This document shows, piece after piece, positions 54,811 through 63,483 of a stretch of 64,000 nt of DNA (position 1 is its first letter; each line of letters starts with the position of its first letter). The stretch spans positions 2,728,001-2,792,000 of the forward strand of contig CAVUMR010000002.1 in NCBI GenBank assembly GCA_963742715.1, given 5' to 3'. The stretch comes from CAVUMR01 sp963742715. GTDB lineage: Bacteria; Actinomycetota; Actinomycetes; Mycobacteriales; Micromonosporaceae. The notes beneath the pieces are model-generated. The model was not told where the DNA came from. It saw nothing but the letters and a program-made list of their open reading frames with translations, and made no database searches. The position numbers and the translations under genes are program-made.

Positions 54811-56595
54811 TCAGTGCCGGTAGTCGCGGAAGCCGCGGCCGGCCTTGCGGCCGAGATAGCCGGCGGTCACCAGGTGCTCGAGCAGCGGAGCCGGGGCGAA
54901 ACCGGGCTCGCGGAACTCCAGGTACAGCTGCCGCTGGATGGCCAGCGCCACGTCCAGGCCGATCACGTCCAGCAGCTCGAACGGGCCCATCGGGTAGCCG
55001 CAGCCGAGCTTCATCGCGTAATCGATGTCGTCCGCGGTCGCGTAGTTCGCCTCGAGCATCCGTACCGCGTCGTTCAGGTACGGGAACAGCATCGAGTTGA
55101 CCAGGAACCCGGCCCGGTCACCGGAGAGCACCGGATGCTTGCCGGCGCGTTCGCACACCGCGCGGGCGGTGGCCACCGCGTCCGGCGCGGACCGGATCGT
55201 GCGTACCACCTCGACGAGCTGCATGACCGGCGCCGGGTTGAAGAAGTGCATGCCGATGACGTCGTCCGGCCGGTCCGCGGCGACCGCGCACTCGATCACC
55301 GGCAGGCTGGACGTGGTGGTGGCCAGCACGGCTCCCGGCTTGCAGATCTCGCCGAACGTGGCGAACAGCGCCTTCTTGACGCTGACCTCCTCGACCACGG
55401 CCTCGATCACCAGATCGACGTCGGCCAGGTCGTCCAACCGGGTGCTCGAGGTGATCCGGCCGATCGCGGCGTCCCGGTCCGCGTCGTCGAGCTTGCCGCG
55501 CAGTACCGCCTTGTTCATCGAGGTCTCGACCGCCTCGGACACCTTGGCCGACTTCTCCGTGCCCCGGGTCACGTTCACGACCTCGTACCCGGCCTTGGCC
55601 ATGATCTCCGCGATCCCGGCCGCCATCGTGCCGGACCCGACCACCCCGACCTTCTCGACGGTACGGGGCTGCCCGCCGCCGTCGCCGCCGTCGACCGGGG
55701 TGTGCTCGTCCGGCAGCACCTTCGGAGAACCGGGCTCGGTGTACGTGTAGAAGCCGCGGCCGGACTTGCGACCGAGCAGCCCGGCGGTGACCATCTGCTT
55801 GATCAGCGGTACCGGCGCGTGCCGGCGGTCCCGACCGCCCCGGCGGTACATCGTGTCGAGGATCTCGTACGCGGTGTCGATGCCGATCAGATCCATCAGC
55901 GCGAGCGGCCCCATCGGCAGCCCGCAACCGAGCTTCATCGCGGCGTCGATGTCCTCCCGGCTCGCCGCGTGCGACTCGTACATCCGGACCGCGTGGTTGA
56001 GGTACCCGAACAGCAGCGCGTTGGCGATGAAGCCGGCCCGGTCGCTGATCGTCACGTCGACCTTGCCGAGCCGGGCGCACAGCGCCTCGACGTCCTCGAC
56101 CACCTCGTCCTCGGTGACGACGGTACGGATGATCTCGACCAGCTTCATCACCGGCGCCGGGTTGAAGAAGTGCAGCCCGACCACCTGCCCGGACCGCTGG
56201 GTGGCGACCGAGATCTCGGTGACCGACAGCGATGAGGTGTTGGTGGCCAGGATCGCGTCGTCCTTGCACACCTTGTCCAGCTCGGCGAAGATCCGCTGCT
56301 TGAGGTCGAGGTGCTCGGGTACCGCCTCGATCACCAGGTCCGCCGGGGCGAGGTCGCTCAACGAGGTACGGAACGTGACCCGGTCCAGCAGCGCCTGCCG
56401 GTCCTCCGGGGAGAGCTTGCCCTTCGCCACCGCCCGGTCGACCGAGCCGTGCAGTACGCCCTTGCCGTGCTCCACCGCCTGGTCGCTGATCTCGACCGCG
56501 AGGACGTCCAGGCCGGTACGCGCGAAAACCTCGACGATGCCGGCACCCATGGTGCCCAGGCCGACCACGCCGACCGTGTTGATTTCCCGCGCCAC
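54811..56595 (-). CDS. Duplicated 3-hydroxybutyryl-CoA dehydrogenase (two tandem 3HCDH units)
   Basis: 594 residues from GTG 56595 with GGAGG about 6 bases upstream. Two complete 3-hydroxyacyl-CoA dehydrogenase modules occur in tandem. First: GVVGLGTMGAGIVEVFARTG, ATNTSSLSVTEIS, GLHFFNPAPVMKLVEII. Second, from about residue 310: GVVGSGTMAAGIAEIMAKAG, ATTTSSLPVIECA, GMHFFNPAPVMQLVEVV. Each has a C-terminal helical domain ending near GRKSGRGFYTY or GRKAGRGFRDY. In the second unit the acidic residue after strand two is replaced (VNVTRGTEKS) and TNTSS is TTTSS, so cofactor or activity may differ. Works with the thiolase and Ccr in C4 acyl-CoA metabolism. Confidence 0.92.
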   Translation of the reverse strand: MAREINTVGVVGLGTMGAGIVEVFARTGLDVLAVEISDQAVEHGKGVLHGSVDRAVAKGKLSPEDRQALLDRVTFRTSLSDLAPADLVIEAVPEHLDLKQRIFAELDKVCKDDAILATNTSSLSVTEISVATQRSGQVVGLHFFNPAPVMKLVEIIRTVVTEDEVVEDVEALCARLGKVDVTISDRAGFIANALLFGYLNHAVRMYESHAASREDIDAAMKLGCGLPMGPLALMDLIGIDTAYEILDTMYRRGGRDRRHAPVPLIKQMVTAGLLGRKSGRGFYTYTEPGSPKVLPDEHTPVDGGDGGGQPRTVEKVGVVGSGTMAAGIAEIMAKAGYEVVNVTRGTEKSAKVSEAVETSMNKAVLRGKLDDADRDAAIGRITSSTRLDDLADVDLVIEAVVEEVSVKKALFATFGEICKPGAVLATTTSSLPVIECAVAADRPDDVIGMHFFNPAPVMQLVEVVRTIRSAPDAVATARAVCERAGKHPVLSGDRAGFLVNSMLFPYLNDAVRMLEANYATADDIDYAMKLGCGYPMGPFELLDVIGLDVALAIQRQLYLEFREPGFAPAPLLEHLVTAGYLGRKAGRGFRDYRH

Positions 56596-56723
56596 GCCAA
56601 CCTCCGAGGACCGCCGACTGTCCGGCCGAGTCTCCCACGGGGCCGTGGGGCGTCGCTGGTGCGGGAGGTGGGGGCGGTGGAGCACCGCCCGCCCGGCCTA
56701 GCCTGGGAGCGGAGGAGGTACCG

Positions 56724-57476
56724 ATGGCGGCTGTGGTGATCACCGGGGTGTCCCGCGGGCTGGGCGCGGCGCTGTTCGACGAGCTGTACGAGCGCGGCGA
56801 CCGGATCCTCGCGCTCGGCCGGCACTTCACCGACGAGCAGCTCCAGCGGGCCCAGGCCGCACCGGACCGCCTGGTGCTGCGGCCGACCGACCTGTCGGAC
56901 GGGGCGGAAGGGCTGCCCGGCGCGGTCGAGTTGGCCGCCTTCCTCACCGCCGGCGACCCACCCGATCAGGGGGTACCGGCCGGAGCCGAGCCGACCGTGG
57001 AACCGGCGGTACTGATCCACAACGCCGGTGCGGTGACCCCGGTCGGGGCGATCGGCACCCTCGATCCGACCGAGCTGGTGACCACCATGCAGGTGAACCT
57101 GGTCGCGCCGATGCTGCTCACCAACGCGTTCCTGACCGCGCGGGTGGACCGTCCCGTCACGGTGCTGTTCATCTCGTCCGGCGCCGCGAAGCGGGTCATC
57201 GACGGGTGGGCCACGTACTGCGCGAGCAAGGCCGGTGGCGAGATGTTCTTCGACGCGGTCGCCTCGCAGTACGCCGACGACCCGAGCGTCACCGTGCACA
57301 ACGTCAGCCCTGGCGTGATCGACACCGAGATGCAGGCGGTACTGCGGGCCAGCGGCGAGAGCTACTTCCCGGAGCACAGCCGGTTCGTCGGACTGGCCGA
57401 GCGCGGCGAGCTGCAGTCGCCGGAGCAGGTGGCGCGCCGGATCATGACCGAGTACCTCGCCGTTACCGACGGGTAG
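56724..57476 (+). CDS. Short-chain dehydrogenase/reductase
   Basis: 250-residue Rossmann-fold oxidoreductase. TGVSRGLGAALFDEL (TGxxxGxG, residues 7-21) with Arg after strand two (LALGRHF) suggests NADP preference. The catalytic region has HNAGAV, FISSGAAKR and YCASKAGGEM (Tyr/Lys). GGAGGAGG-like ribosome site upstream. Close relatives are annotated as sepiapterin-reductase-like or general SDR; the substrate is not clear. Divergent from the duplicated dehydrogenase and upstream of an aldehyde dehydrogenase. Confidence 0.88.
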   Translation: MAAVVITGVSRGLGAALFDELYERGDRILALGRHFTDEQLQRAQAAPDRLVLRPTDLSDGAEGLPGAVELAAFLTAGDPPDQGVPAGAEPTVEPAVLIHNAGAVTPVGAIGTLDPTELVTTMQVNLVAPMLLTNAFLTARVDRPVTVLFISSGAAKRVIDGWATYCASKAGGEMFFDAVASQYADDPSVTVHNVSPGVIDTEMQAVLRASGESYFPEHSRFVGLAERGELQSPEQVARRIMTEYLAVTDG

Positions 57477-57565
57477 CGGGGCGTTCTAGACTTTCCAGCA
57501 GGCTGCCGGCCGCACCTGCCCGGCCCGATCTGCCCGGCCGCACGCCGGCCCCGAGGAGGCGCGCT

Positions 57566-59071
57566 ATGACGGCCACCCGTACCCCCGGACTCCCGGTCCT
57601 GGAAGACGGCCAGCTCGTCTCCACGAACCCGGCGTCCGGTGCGGAGGTCGGGCGTTTCCCGGTGGCCGACGAGGCCGCCGTGCGCGCCGCCGTGGAGCGT
57701 GCCGCCGAGGCTGGCCGCTGGTGGGTCGGGCTCGGTGTCGCCGGTCGGCGGCAGCGGCTGCTGCGCTGGCGGTCGCTGCTCGCCCAGCGGATAGACGAGC
57801 TGGCCCAACTGGTGCACGACGAGGGCGGCAAGCCGCCCGGCGACGCGATGATCGAGATCGTCGGGGCGATCGACCACATCGCCTGGGCCGCCCGCAACGC
57901 CAACCGGGTGCTCGGCCTGCGCCGGACCCGGGCCTCGCTGTTGCAGCTGGAGTACGGCGCGCTGCTGGAGTACCAGCCGTACGGCGTGGTCGGTGTGATC
58001 GGGCCGTGGAACTACCCGGTGCTGACCCCGATCGGTTCGATCGGGTACGCGCTCGCGGCCGGAAACGCGGTGGTGTTCAAGCCGAGCGAGTACACCCCGG
58101 CGGTCGGGCAGTGGCTCGCCGCCACGTTCGCCGAGGTCGTACCGGAGGCACCGGTGTTCACCGCGGTCCACGGCATGGGCGAGACCGGTGCCGCGCTGTG
58201 CCGTGCCGGCGCGAACAAGATCGCGTTCACCGGCTCCACCCGTACCGGAAAAATGGTGATGGCCGCGTGCGCCGAGTCGCTGACTCCGGTGCTGGTCGAG
58301 TGCGGCGGCAAGGACGCGATGATCGTCGATTCGGACGCCGATCTGGACGCCGCGGCGGACGCGGCGATCTGGGGCTCGATGGCCAACGCCGGCCAGACCT
58401 GTGTCGGCATCGAGCGGGTGTATGTGCTGGACAGCGTCGCGGACGCGCTGATCGTGCGGCTGACCGAGCGGGCGTCGCGGCTGACCGTCGACGCCGAGGG
58501 CGCCGATGTCGGGCCGATCACCATGCCCGGACAGCTCGACGTGATCCGGCGACACATCGAGGAGGCGCTCGCCGCCGGAGGTCGTGCGGTGGTCGGCGGC
58601 GTGGACGCGGTGCGCCCGCCGTACGTCCACCCGACGATCCTGGTCGACGTACCGGAGGACTGCTCGGCGGTACAGGAGGAGACCTTCGGTCCGACTCTGG
58701 TGGTCAACCGGGTGTCCGATGTGGACGAAGCGGTGACCCGGGCCAACGGCACGCCGTACGGGCTGGGTGCCGCGGTGTTCGGCCGGGCCCGGGCGGTCCC
58801 GATCGCGCGGCGGCTGCGCGCCGGCATGGTCGCGGTGAACTCCGCGCTGTCGTTCGCCGGTATCCCGTCGCTGCCCTTCGGCGGTACCGGCAACTCCGGC
58901 TTCGGCCGCATCCACGGCGAGGACGGGCTGCGCGAGTTCGCCTGGCCGCGCGCGATCGGACGTCGCCGGATGCGTTCCCCGCTGCCGGTGCTCTCGTTCC
59001 GCCGGAGCAAGCGGCACGAGGACCTGATGCTGCGCGCGGTACGCCTGCTGCACGGCCGCTCCCGGCGTTAG
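57566..59071 (+). CDS. NAD(P)-dependent aldehyde dehydrogenase
   Basis: 501 residues, ATG 57566 with GAGGAGG upstream. PYGVVGVIGPWNYPV, GNAVVFKPSEYTP, KIAFTGSTRTGKMVM, LVECGGKDAMIV (catalytic Glu), NAGQTCVGIERV (catalytic Cys, about residue 277) and EETFGPTLVV are all family hallmarks. The C-terminus carries a basic segment (RRSKRHEDLMLRAVRLLHGR) that may bind membrane, as in the CALDH/AldA subgroup of long-chain aldehyde dehydrogenases. The IS element lies only 16 bases after the stop, so any native terminator is displaced. Confidence 0.92.
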   Translation: MTATRTPGLPVLEDGQLVSTNPASGAEVGRFPVADEAAVRAAVERAAEAGRWWVGLGVAGRRQRLLRWRSLLAQRIDELAQLVHDEGGKPPGDAMIEIVGAIDHIAWAARNANRVLGLRRTRASLLQLEYGALLEYQPYGVVGVIGPWNYPVLTPIGSIGYALAAGNAVVFKPSEYTPAVGQWLAATFAEVVPEAPVFTAVHGMGETGAALCRAGANKIAFTGSTRTGKMVMAACAESLTPVLVECGGKDAMIVDSDADLDAAADAAIWGSMANAGQTCVGIERVYVLDSVADALIVRLTERASRLTVDAEGADVGPITMPGQLDVIRRHIEEALAAGGRAVVGGVDAVRPPYVHPTILVDVPEDCSAVQEETFGPTLVVNRVSDVDEAVTRANGTPYGLGAAVFGRARAVPIARRLRAGMVAVNSALSFAGIPSLPFGGTGNSGFGRIHGEDGLREFAWPRAIGRRRMRSPLPVLSFRRSKRHEDLMLRAVRLLHGRSRR

Positions 59072-59081
59072 CCCGTGCCGC

Positions 59082-60201
59082 GCTAGCTGTAGTAACCCAG
59101 GAGGTTGTTGACGGCGTGGCGGGTTGAAGTGGGGAGGACCTCCGGGCGGAGTGGATGTGTCTGGCATCTGCTCCCACCGCGGAGGTCCTCGTGGCTCACG
59201 TTAACGCCCGTACGAACCTGTTCGCCCGCAATCTGATCGTGCAACGTGTCGCGGCGGGGTGGCCGCCGGCCTGGGTGGCCGAGCAACTGGGCATCTCCCG
59301 CGCCACGGTCTACAAGTGGCTACGCCGGCACGCCGAGGCCGGGCCGGCCGGGTTGGTCGACCGGTCCTCGCGGCCCCGGCACACCCCGAACCGGACCCCG
59401 GCGCGGGTGGAGAAGCGGGTGCTGGCCACCCGGCGGCGGCGCCGCCGCGGCGCGGTGGTGCTCGCCGCCGAGCTGGGCCTGTGTCCCTCGACGGTCGGGC
59501 GGATCCTGGCCCGCCACCGGGTGGCGCACCTGGCCACGGTCGACCCGATCACCGGGCAGCCGGTCCGCAGCGCGCCCCGCAGCGCGAACCGGTACGAACA
59601 CCCACAGCCCGGCGACCTGGTCCACGTCGACGTCAAGAAACTCGGCCGGATCCCGCCCGGCGGAGGGTGGCGGCTACACGGCCACGACGCGGCGGTCTCA
59701 GTAGCCCACCGGCACAAGAACACCAAGACCGGCTACGACTACGTGCACACCGCCATCGACGACCACACCCGGCTGGCCTACAGCGAAGCCCTGCCCGACG
59801 AACGCGACCACACCTGCGCGGGGTTCCTGCACCGGGCACTGGCCTGGTTCGCCACCCAGCACGGTGTCCGGGTCCGCCGCGTGCTCACCGACAACGCCAT
59901 GGTCTACCGACGCGGTACCGACTGGGGCTGGGTCTGTAGCGCCTGGCAGGTCAAACGCCGCTTCACCAAACCCGGCTGCCCGTGGACCAACGGCAAAGCC
60001 GAACGATTCAACCGCACCCTGCTCCACGAATGGGCCTACGCCCGAGCCTGGACCAGCAACACCGCCCGCCACCGCGCCCTCGACAGATTCCTGACCTTCT
60101 ACAACACTCGACGCGGCCACTCCGCCCTCGGCGGACAACCACCCATCAGCCGGCTCACCGCCTGACCGACGTCAACAACGTCCCGGGTCACAACAGCTAG
60201 C
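59082..60201. mobile_element. Intact IS481-family insertion sequence with 6-bp target duplication
   Basis: The element spans 59088-60195 (1108 bp), bounded by imperfect inverted repeats: left TGTAGTAACCCAGGAGGTTG, right (complement) TGTTGTGACCCGGGACGTTG, both continuing TTGACG. GCTAGC occurs immediately outside each end (59082-59087 and 60196-60201) and is the likely target duplication; GCTAGC is itself palindromic. One transposase gene fills the element. It sits between the convergent aldehyde dehydrogenase and nucS genes and damages neither. Confidence 0.92.
59191..60165 (+). CDS. IS481-family transposase
   Basis: DDE transposase, about 324 residues from the GTG at 59191 (GGAGG 5 bases upstream). 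N-terminal helix-turn-helix (VAEQLGISRATVYKWLRRH) and a basic segment RRRRRRGAVVLAAELGLCPSTVGRIL. The catalytic core has LVHVDVKKLGRIP (Asp), RVLTDNAMVYR (Asp) and CPWTNGKAERFNRTLLHEW (Glu), then FLTFYNTRRGHSALGG. Uninterrupted frame plus matching terminal repeats suggest a recent, possibly active copy. Confidence 0.95.
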   Translation: MAHVNARTNLFARNLIVQRVAAGWPPAWVAEQLGISRATVYKWLRRHAEAGPAGLVDRSSRPRHTPNRTPARVEKRVLATRRRRRRGAVVLAAELGLCPSTVGRILARHRVAHLATVDPITGQPVRSAPRSANRYEHPQPGDLVHVDVKKLGRIPPGGGWRLHGHDAAVSVAHRHKNTKTGYDYVHTAIDDHTRLAYSEALPDERDHTCAGFLHRALAWFATQHGVRVRRVLTDNAMVYRRGTDWGWVCSAWQVKRRFTKPGCPWTNGKAERFNRTLLHEWAYARAWTSNTARHRALDRFLTFYNTRRGHSALGGQPPISRLTA

Positions 60202-60287
60202 CGGTCAGCCGGCGCCGGGCTCGGCGGGTCAGCCGGCGCCGCGACTAAGCGGGTCAGGGCGAGGCGGGCCGGCGCCACGGACCGCAC

Positions 60288-60947
60288 CTAGAACAGCGTG
60301 AGCTCGTCCCGCTCGATACCGCGCAGCGCGTGGTAGTCCAGCGTCACGCAACGGATGCCCCGGTCGGTGGCCAGCACCCGGGCCTGCGGCTTGATCTCCT
60401 GTGCGGCGAAGACCCCGGCGACCGGGGCCAGCAACGGATCCCGGCCGAGTAGCTCCAGGTACCGGGTGAGCTGCTCGACCCCGTCGATCTCACCGCGCCG
60501 CTTGACCTCGACCGCGACGGTGGCGCCGGATGCGTCCCGGCAGAGCAGGTCGACCGGCCCGATCGCGGTCGGATACTCCCGCCGGACCAGCGTGAAGCCC
60601 TCGCCCAGTGCGGTCGGATTGGCCGCCAGCAGCGCCTGCAGGTTGGCTTCCACGCCGTCCTTGGTCAGACCCGGATCGAGCCCGAGCTCGTACGATGTCT
60701 CGTGCACGATCTCCTCGATCGTGATGCGCAACTCCTCGCCGGCCTTGTTGATCACCCGCCAGACACCGGGCGCTTCCTCGATCCGGCACGGCGGGCTCAT
60801 CCAGTTCAACGGCTTGTACGCCCGGTCGTCGGCGTGCACGGACACCGATCCGTCCGCCTTGACCATGATCAGCCGTACCGCCGTGGGCAGGTGGGCGGTG
60901 AGCCGGCCGACGTAGTCCACCGTGCACCGAGCAATGAGCAACCGCAC
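60288..60947 (-). CDS. nucS: Mismatch-specific endonuclease NucS
   Basis: 219-residue nuclease of the non-canonical mismatch repair pathway of actinobacteria that lack MutS/MutL. The N-terminal dimer/DNA-binding domain includes KPLNWMSPPC. The C-terminal RecB-like nuclease has PTAIGPVDLLCRD (catalytic Asp) and VAVEVKRRGEIDGVEQLTRYLELL (ExK). The last residues DELTLF resemble the sliding-clamp-binding motif. Family length is normal and the start ATG 60947 fits the conserved MRLLIARCTVDY. Confidence 0.96.
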   Translation of the reverse strand: MRLLIARCTVDYVGRLTAHLPTAVRLIMVKADGSVSVHADDRAYKPLNWMSPPCRIEEAPGVWRVINKAGEELRITIEEIVHETSYELGLDPGLTKDGVEANLQALLAANPTALGEGFTLVRREYPTAIGPVDLLCRDASGATVAVEVKRRGEIDGVEQLTRYLELLGRDPLLAPVAGVFAAQEIKPQARVLATDRGIRCVTLDYHALRGIERDELTLF

Positions 60948-60956
60948 GCGGCGAGA

Positions 60957-61607
60957 CTATCCCGTACCGCCGCCACCGCTCACGCCGTCCTCGGGTACGG
61001 ATGGAGACGGGTTGCCGTCCTGCCCGGTCAGCCAGTCCTCGTCGAACGACAAGACTCGTTCCCGCATCGGTGGGTCGATCCCCCGCCCGCCTCGCGCCGC
61101 ATCAGCCCGCGCGTCCGCCAGCCAATTGATCCACTCTTCCCACTCGGTGTCCCGAAGTCGGAAGGTGAAGTCGGGATGCGGCGGCGGGAAGCAGTAGCTG
61201 GCCAGGCGCGGTCCTGCCCACCAGTCGTACCGATTCCGGACCCGCCGCACGTAGAGGTGGGCCGGATACCGGCGTTGGCCGCGGTCCCGCCAGCCGCGAT
61301 CCCGATCGAGATCGAGTAACCGGCCTGCGTCGCTGACCGCGGCCAACCGCCATCCCGCTGCCAGCACCAGACGCTCGACTGTGCGAAGGCGTGGATCGTG
61401 GACGCGACCAGCCTCGATTCGACCTACCGTCGTCGCCGGCACGCCGGCAGCGGCGGCCAGCTCGCGTTGGCTGAGACCGGCGAACCGGCGCAACGTGCGG
61501 AACAAGTCAATGAGCGGCAATGCGTCCACGGGCGGGCGACCTATCCGGTCATCCGTTGTCGGTTCATCCGTTGTCGGTTCATCCGTTGTCCAGTCGTCCG
61601 TTGTCAT
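60957..61607 (-). CDS. XRE-type helix-turn-helix protein
   Basis: 216 residues. The start carries a Thr/Asp repeat (TTDEPTTDEPTTDD) encoded by 15-bp DNA repeats. The DNA-binding domain follows (residues about 33-90): LIDLFRTLRRFAGLSQRELAAAAGVPATTVGRIEAGRVHDPRLRTVERLVLAAGWRLAAV in two helical halves. The C-terminal half (RRYPAHLYVRRVRNRYDWWAG, DTEWEEWINWLADARAD) is an uncharacterised Trp-rich domain found with such regulators. It lies 9 bases upstream of nucS on the same strand, so the two may be co-transcribed. A strong palindrome sits 113 bases upstream of the start. Confidence 0.8.
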   Translation of the reverse strand: MTTDDWTTDEPTTDEPTTDDRIGRPPVDALPLIDLFRTLRRFAGLSQRELAAAAGVPATTVGRIEAGRVHDPRLRTVERLVLAAGWRLAAVSDAGRLLDLDRDRGWRDRGQRRYPAHLYVRRVRNRYDWWAGPRLASYCFPPPHPDFTFRLRDTEWEEWINWLADARADAARGGRGIDPPMRERVLSFDEDWLTGQDGNPSPSVPEDGVSGGGGTG

Positions 61608-61719
61608 GCGGCCACCCTGCGGGAGAGGGGCTCACCCGTCATCCGGCGCGACGTCCAACTGTGGACAGCCGGGCCGCCTGTGGACAGCGGGCGCCGGCAT
61701 GGACGACTCCACGTTCCGA

Positions 61720-61759
61720 CGTATCGACCTGCTAGCGCCAACGCCAGCAGGTCGATACG
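61720..61759. terminator. 40-bp palindrome (18-bp stem) upstream of XRE gene, downstream of echA-like gene
   Basis: CGTATCGACCTGCTAGCG-ccaa-CGCCAGCAGGTCGATACG: 18-bp arms with one mismatch and a 4-base loop. It is 89 bases past the enoyl-CoA hydratase-like stop on the minus strand, so it can act as its terminator. Alternatively it is an operator for the XRE regulator. The rest of 61608-61848 has two TGTGGACAGC words (about 61650-61690) and no gene. Confidence 0.65.
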
Positions 61760-61848
61760 CGCGCGGGGGTTGCCCCAGATCCCTACAGCACGCGCCACGT
61801 CGAGCGGGCCGACGTCCGCGTTTCCCCTGCCCGAGCGTCAGTTGATGG

Positions 61849-62646
61849 TCAGGCGGGCCAGTTCGGCGGGCGCTTGTCCAGGAACGCGGCGATGCCCTCC
61901 TGCGCCTCGGGCGACTGGCTGGTTGTCGCCATCACCTCGAGCGCGAGCGAGTAGCCGTCCGCTTCCGGCCGGTCCAGCTGCGCGTACATCGTGAGCTTTC
62001 CGATCGACTTGCTGGACCGGCTGCCGCGGGTCGCGCGGTCGAGCAGCTCGTACACCGCCTTGTCCAGTTCCTCGTCCGGCACCACCCGGTTCACCAGGCC
62101 CCACTCGTACGCGGTGTGCGCGTCGATGACGTCGCCGGTCAACGCCAGCTCCATCGCGCGCTTGCGGCCGATGTTCCGCGCGATCGGCACCATCGGCGTG
62201 TGGCAGAACCAGCCGCCCTTGCCGCCCGGCGCGCAGAATCCGGCCGACTCGGCGGCCACCGCGAGATCACAGGTCGCGACCAGCTGGCAGCCCGCCGCCG
62301 TCGCCAGCCCGTGCACCCGGGCAATCACCACCTGGGGTACCGACTGGATGGTGCGGCACAGCACGTTGCAGGTGGTCAGCAGCTCGTGTACGGAATCCAG
62401 GTCCGCTCCGGCCACGTCGGCGAAGTCGTGCCCGGCGCTGAAGACCGCGCCCGCACCGGCCAGCACGATGCCCCGCGCGTCGGTCTCGCCGACCTCGGCG
62501 AACGCCGCGGTGAGCTCCCGCAGGTGGTCGAGCGACAGCGCGTTGCGGCGCTGCGGCCGGTCCATCGTGATCGTGACAAAGCCGCCGTCGGTGTCACCGT
62601 CGGCCGCGCCGCTGGTCGAAACCCGAACGTGGGAGTAGCTGCCCAT
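61849..62646 (-). CDS. Enoyl-CoA hydratase/isomerase-family protein lacking the usual catalytic glutamates
   Basis: 265-residue crotonase-fold protein. The oxyanion-hole segment is SAGHDFADVAG and the second loop reads VHGLATAAGCQLVATCDLAVA. Where hydratases have Glu (GGGxEL and PExxLG), this protein has Gly-Cys-Gln and GGKGGWFCHTPM. It therefore resembles the ECHDC3-like branch rather than true enoyl-CoA hydratases, and the reaction is unknown. It is 4 kb from nucS and about 100 bases from the divergent DUF4126 gene. Confidence 0.85.
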   Translation of the reverse strand: MGSYSHVRVSTSGAADGDTDGGFVTITMDRPQRRNALSLDHLRELTAAFAEVGETDARGIVLAGAGAVFSAGHDFADVAGADLDSVHELLTTCNVLCRTIQSVPQVVIARVHGLATAAGCQLVATCDLAVAAESAGFCAPGGKGGWFCHTPMVPIARNIGRKRAMELALTGDVIDAHTAYEWGLVNRVVPDEELDKAVYELLDRATRGSRSSKSIGKLTMYAQLDRPEADGYSLALEVMATTSQSPEAQEGIAAFLDKRPPNWPA

Positions 62647-62749
62647 CTGAAAACCGTACCGCCGGATCGGTCAGAGTTCGTCCGGATCCACTCGCGCACA
62701 ATGGAACTGTCGGCGCCCTCCCTCGAGCGCCGGACGAGGAGACAACCTG

Positions 62750-63364
62750 ATGCTCGAAGCGCTCACCGGCACCGGTCTGGCCGCCTCCGCCGGACTGAAC
62801 GCCTACATCCCGATGCTGATGGTCGCGGTGCTGGCCCGGTACACCGAACTGGTCCAGTTGCCGCCGGACTGGCGGTGGTTGACCAGCGGCTGGGTGATCG
62901 CGATCCTCGCGGCGCTGCTGAGCGTCGAGGTGGTCGCGGACAAGGTGCCGGTCGTCGACCACCTGAACGACGTGCTGCAGACCGTGGTACGGCCGACCGC
63001 CGGCGGACTGGTGTTCGGCGCCACGTCGACGTCCGAGACCGTCTCGGTCAACGACCCGTCCTCGTTCTTCTCGGACAACGCCTGGGCGCCGATTGCGGTC
63101 GGCATCGCTATCGCGCTGATGGTGCACCTGACCAAGGCGACCGCGCGACCGGTGGTCAACACGATGACCGTGGGTACCGCGACCCCATTCGTGAGCGCGG
63201 CGGAGGACGCCACTAGTCTCGCGCTGTCCGCGGTCGCGATCCTGGTACCGGTTCTCGTGATCGTCGGGCTGGCCGCGATGATCGCCGGGGTGGTGTGGTT
63301 GCGCCGGCGCCGCGCGCGCCGCCGGCGCGACAGGGCGGTCGCCAAAGCCGCCCGGCCGTCCTGA
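62750..63364 (+). CDS. DUF4126-family membrane protein
   Basis: 204-residue membrane protein. The N-terminal segment LEALTGTGLAASAGLNAYIPMLMVAVLARY is characteristic of DUF4126. Further hydrophobic stretches are GWVIAILAALLSVEVVADKVP, WAPIAVGIAIALMVHLTKA and LALSAVAILVPVLVIVGLAAMIAGVVW, ending in a strongly basic tail (RRRRARRRRDRAV). Function unknown. The ATG at 62750 has GAGGAGA about 7-13 bases upstream. Confidence 0.85.
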   Translation: MLEALTGTGLAASAGLNAYIPMLMVAVLARYTELVQLPPDWRWLTSGWVIAILAALLSVEVVADKVPVVDHLNDVLQTVVRPTAGGLVFGATSTSETVSVNDPSSFFSDNAWAPIAVGIAIALMVHLTKATARPVVNTMTVGTATPFVSAAEDATSLALSAVAILVPVLVIVGLAAMIAGVVWLRRRRARRRRDRAVAKAARPS

Positions 63365-63483
63365 CATCCGGGCATTTCTGGTGTCGGATTGCCCTCCTTG
63401 TCATCATGGGGTGGCACAGTCCGCGATGGCCGGCATAACAATGAGTTACGATCCCCGGCCACGAGGCCCATCAGGAGGTACGC

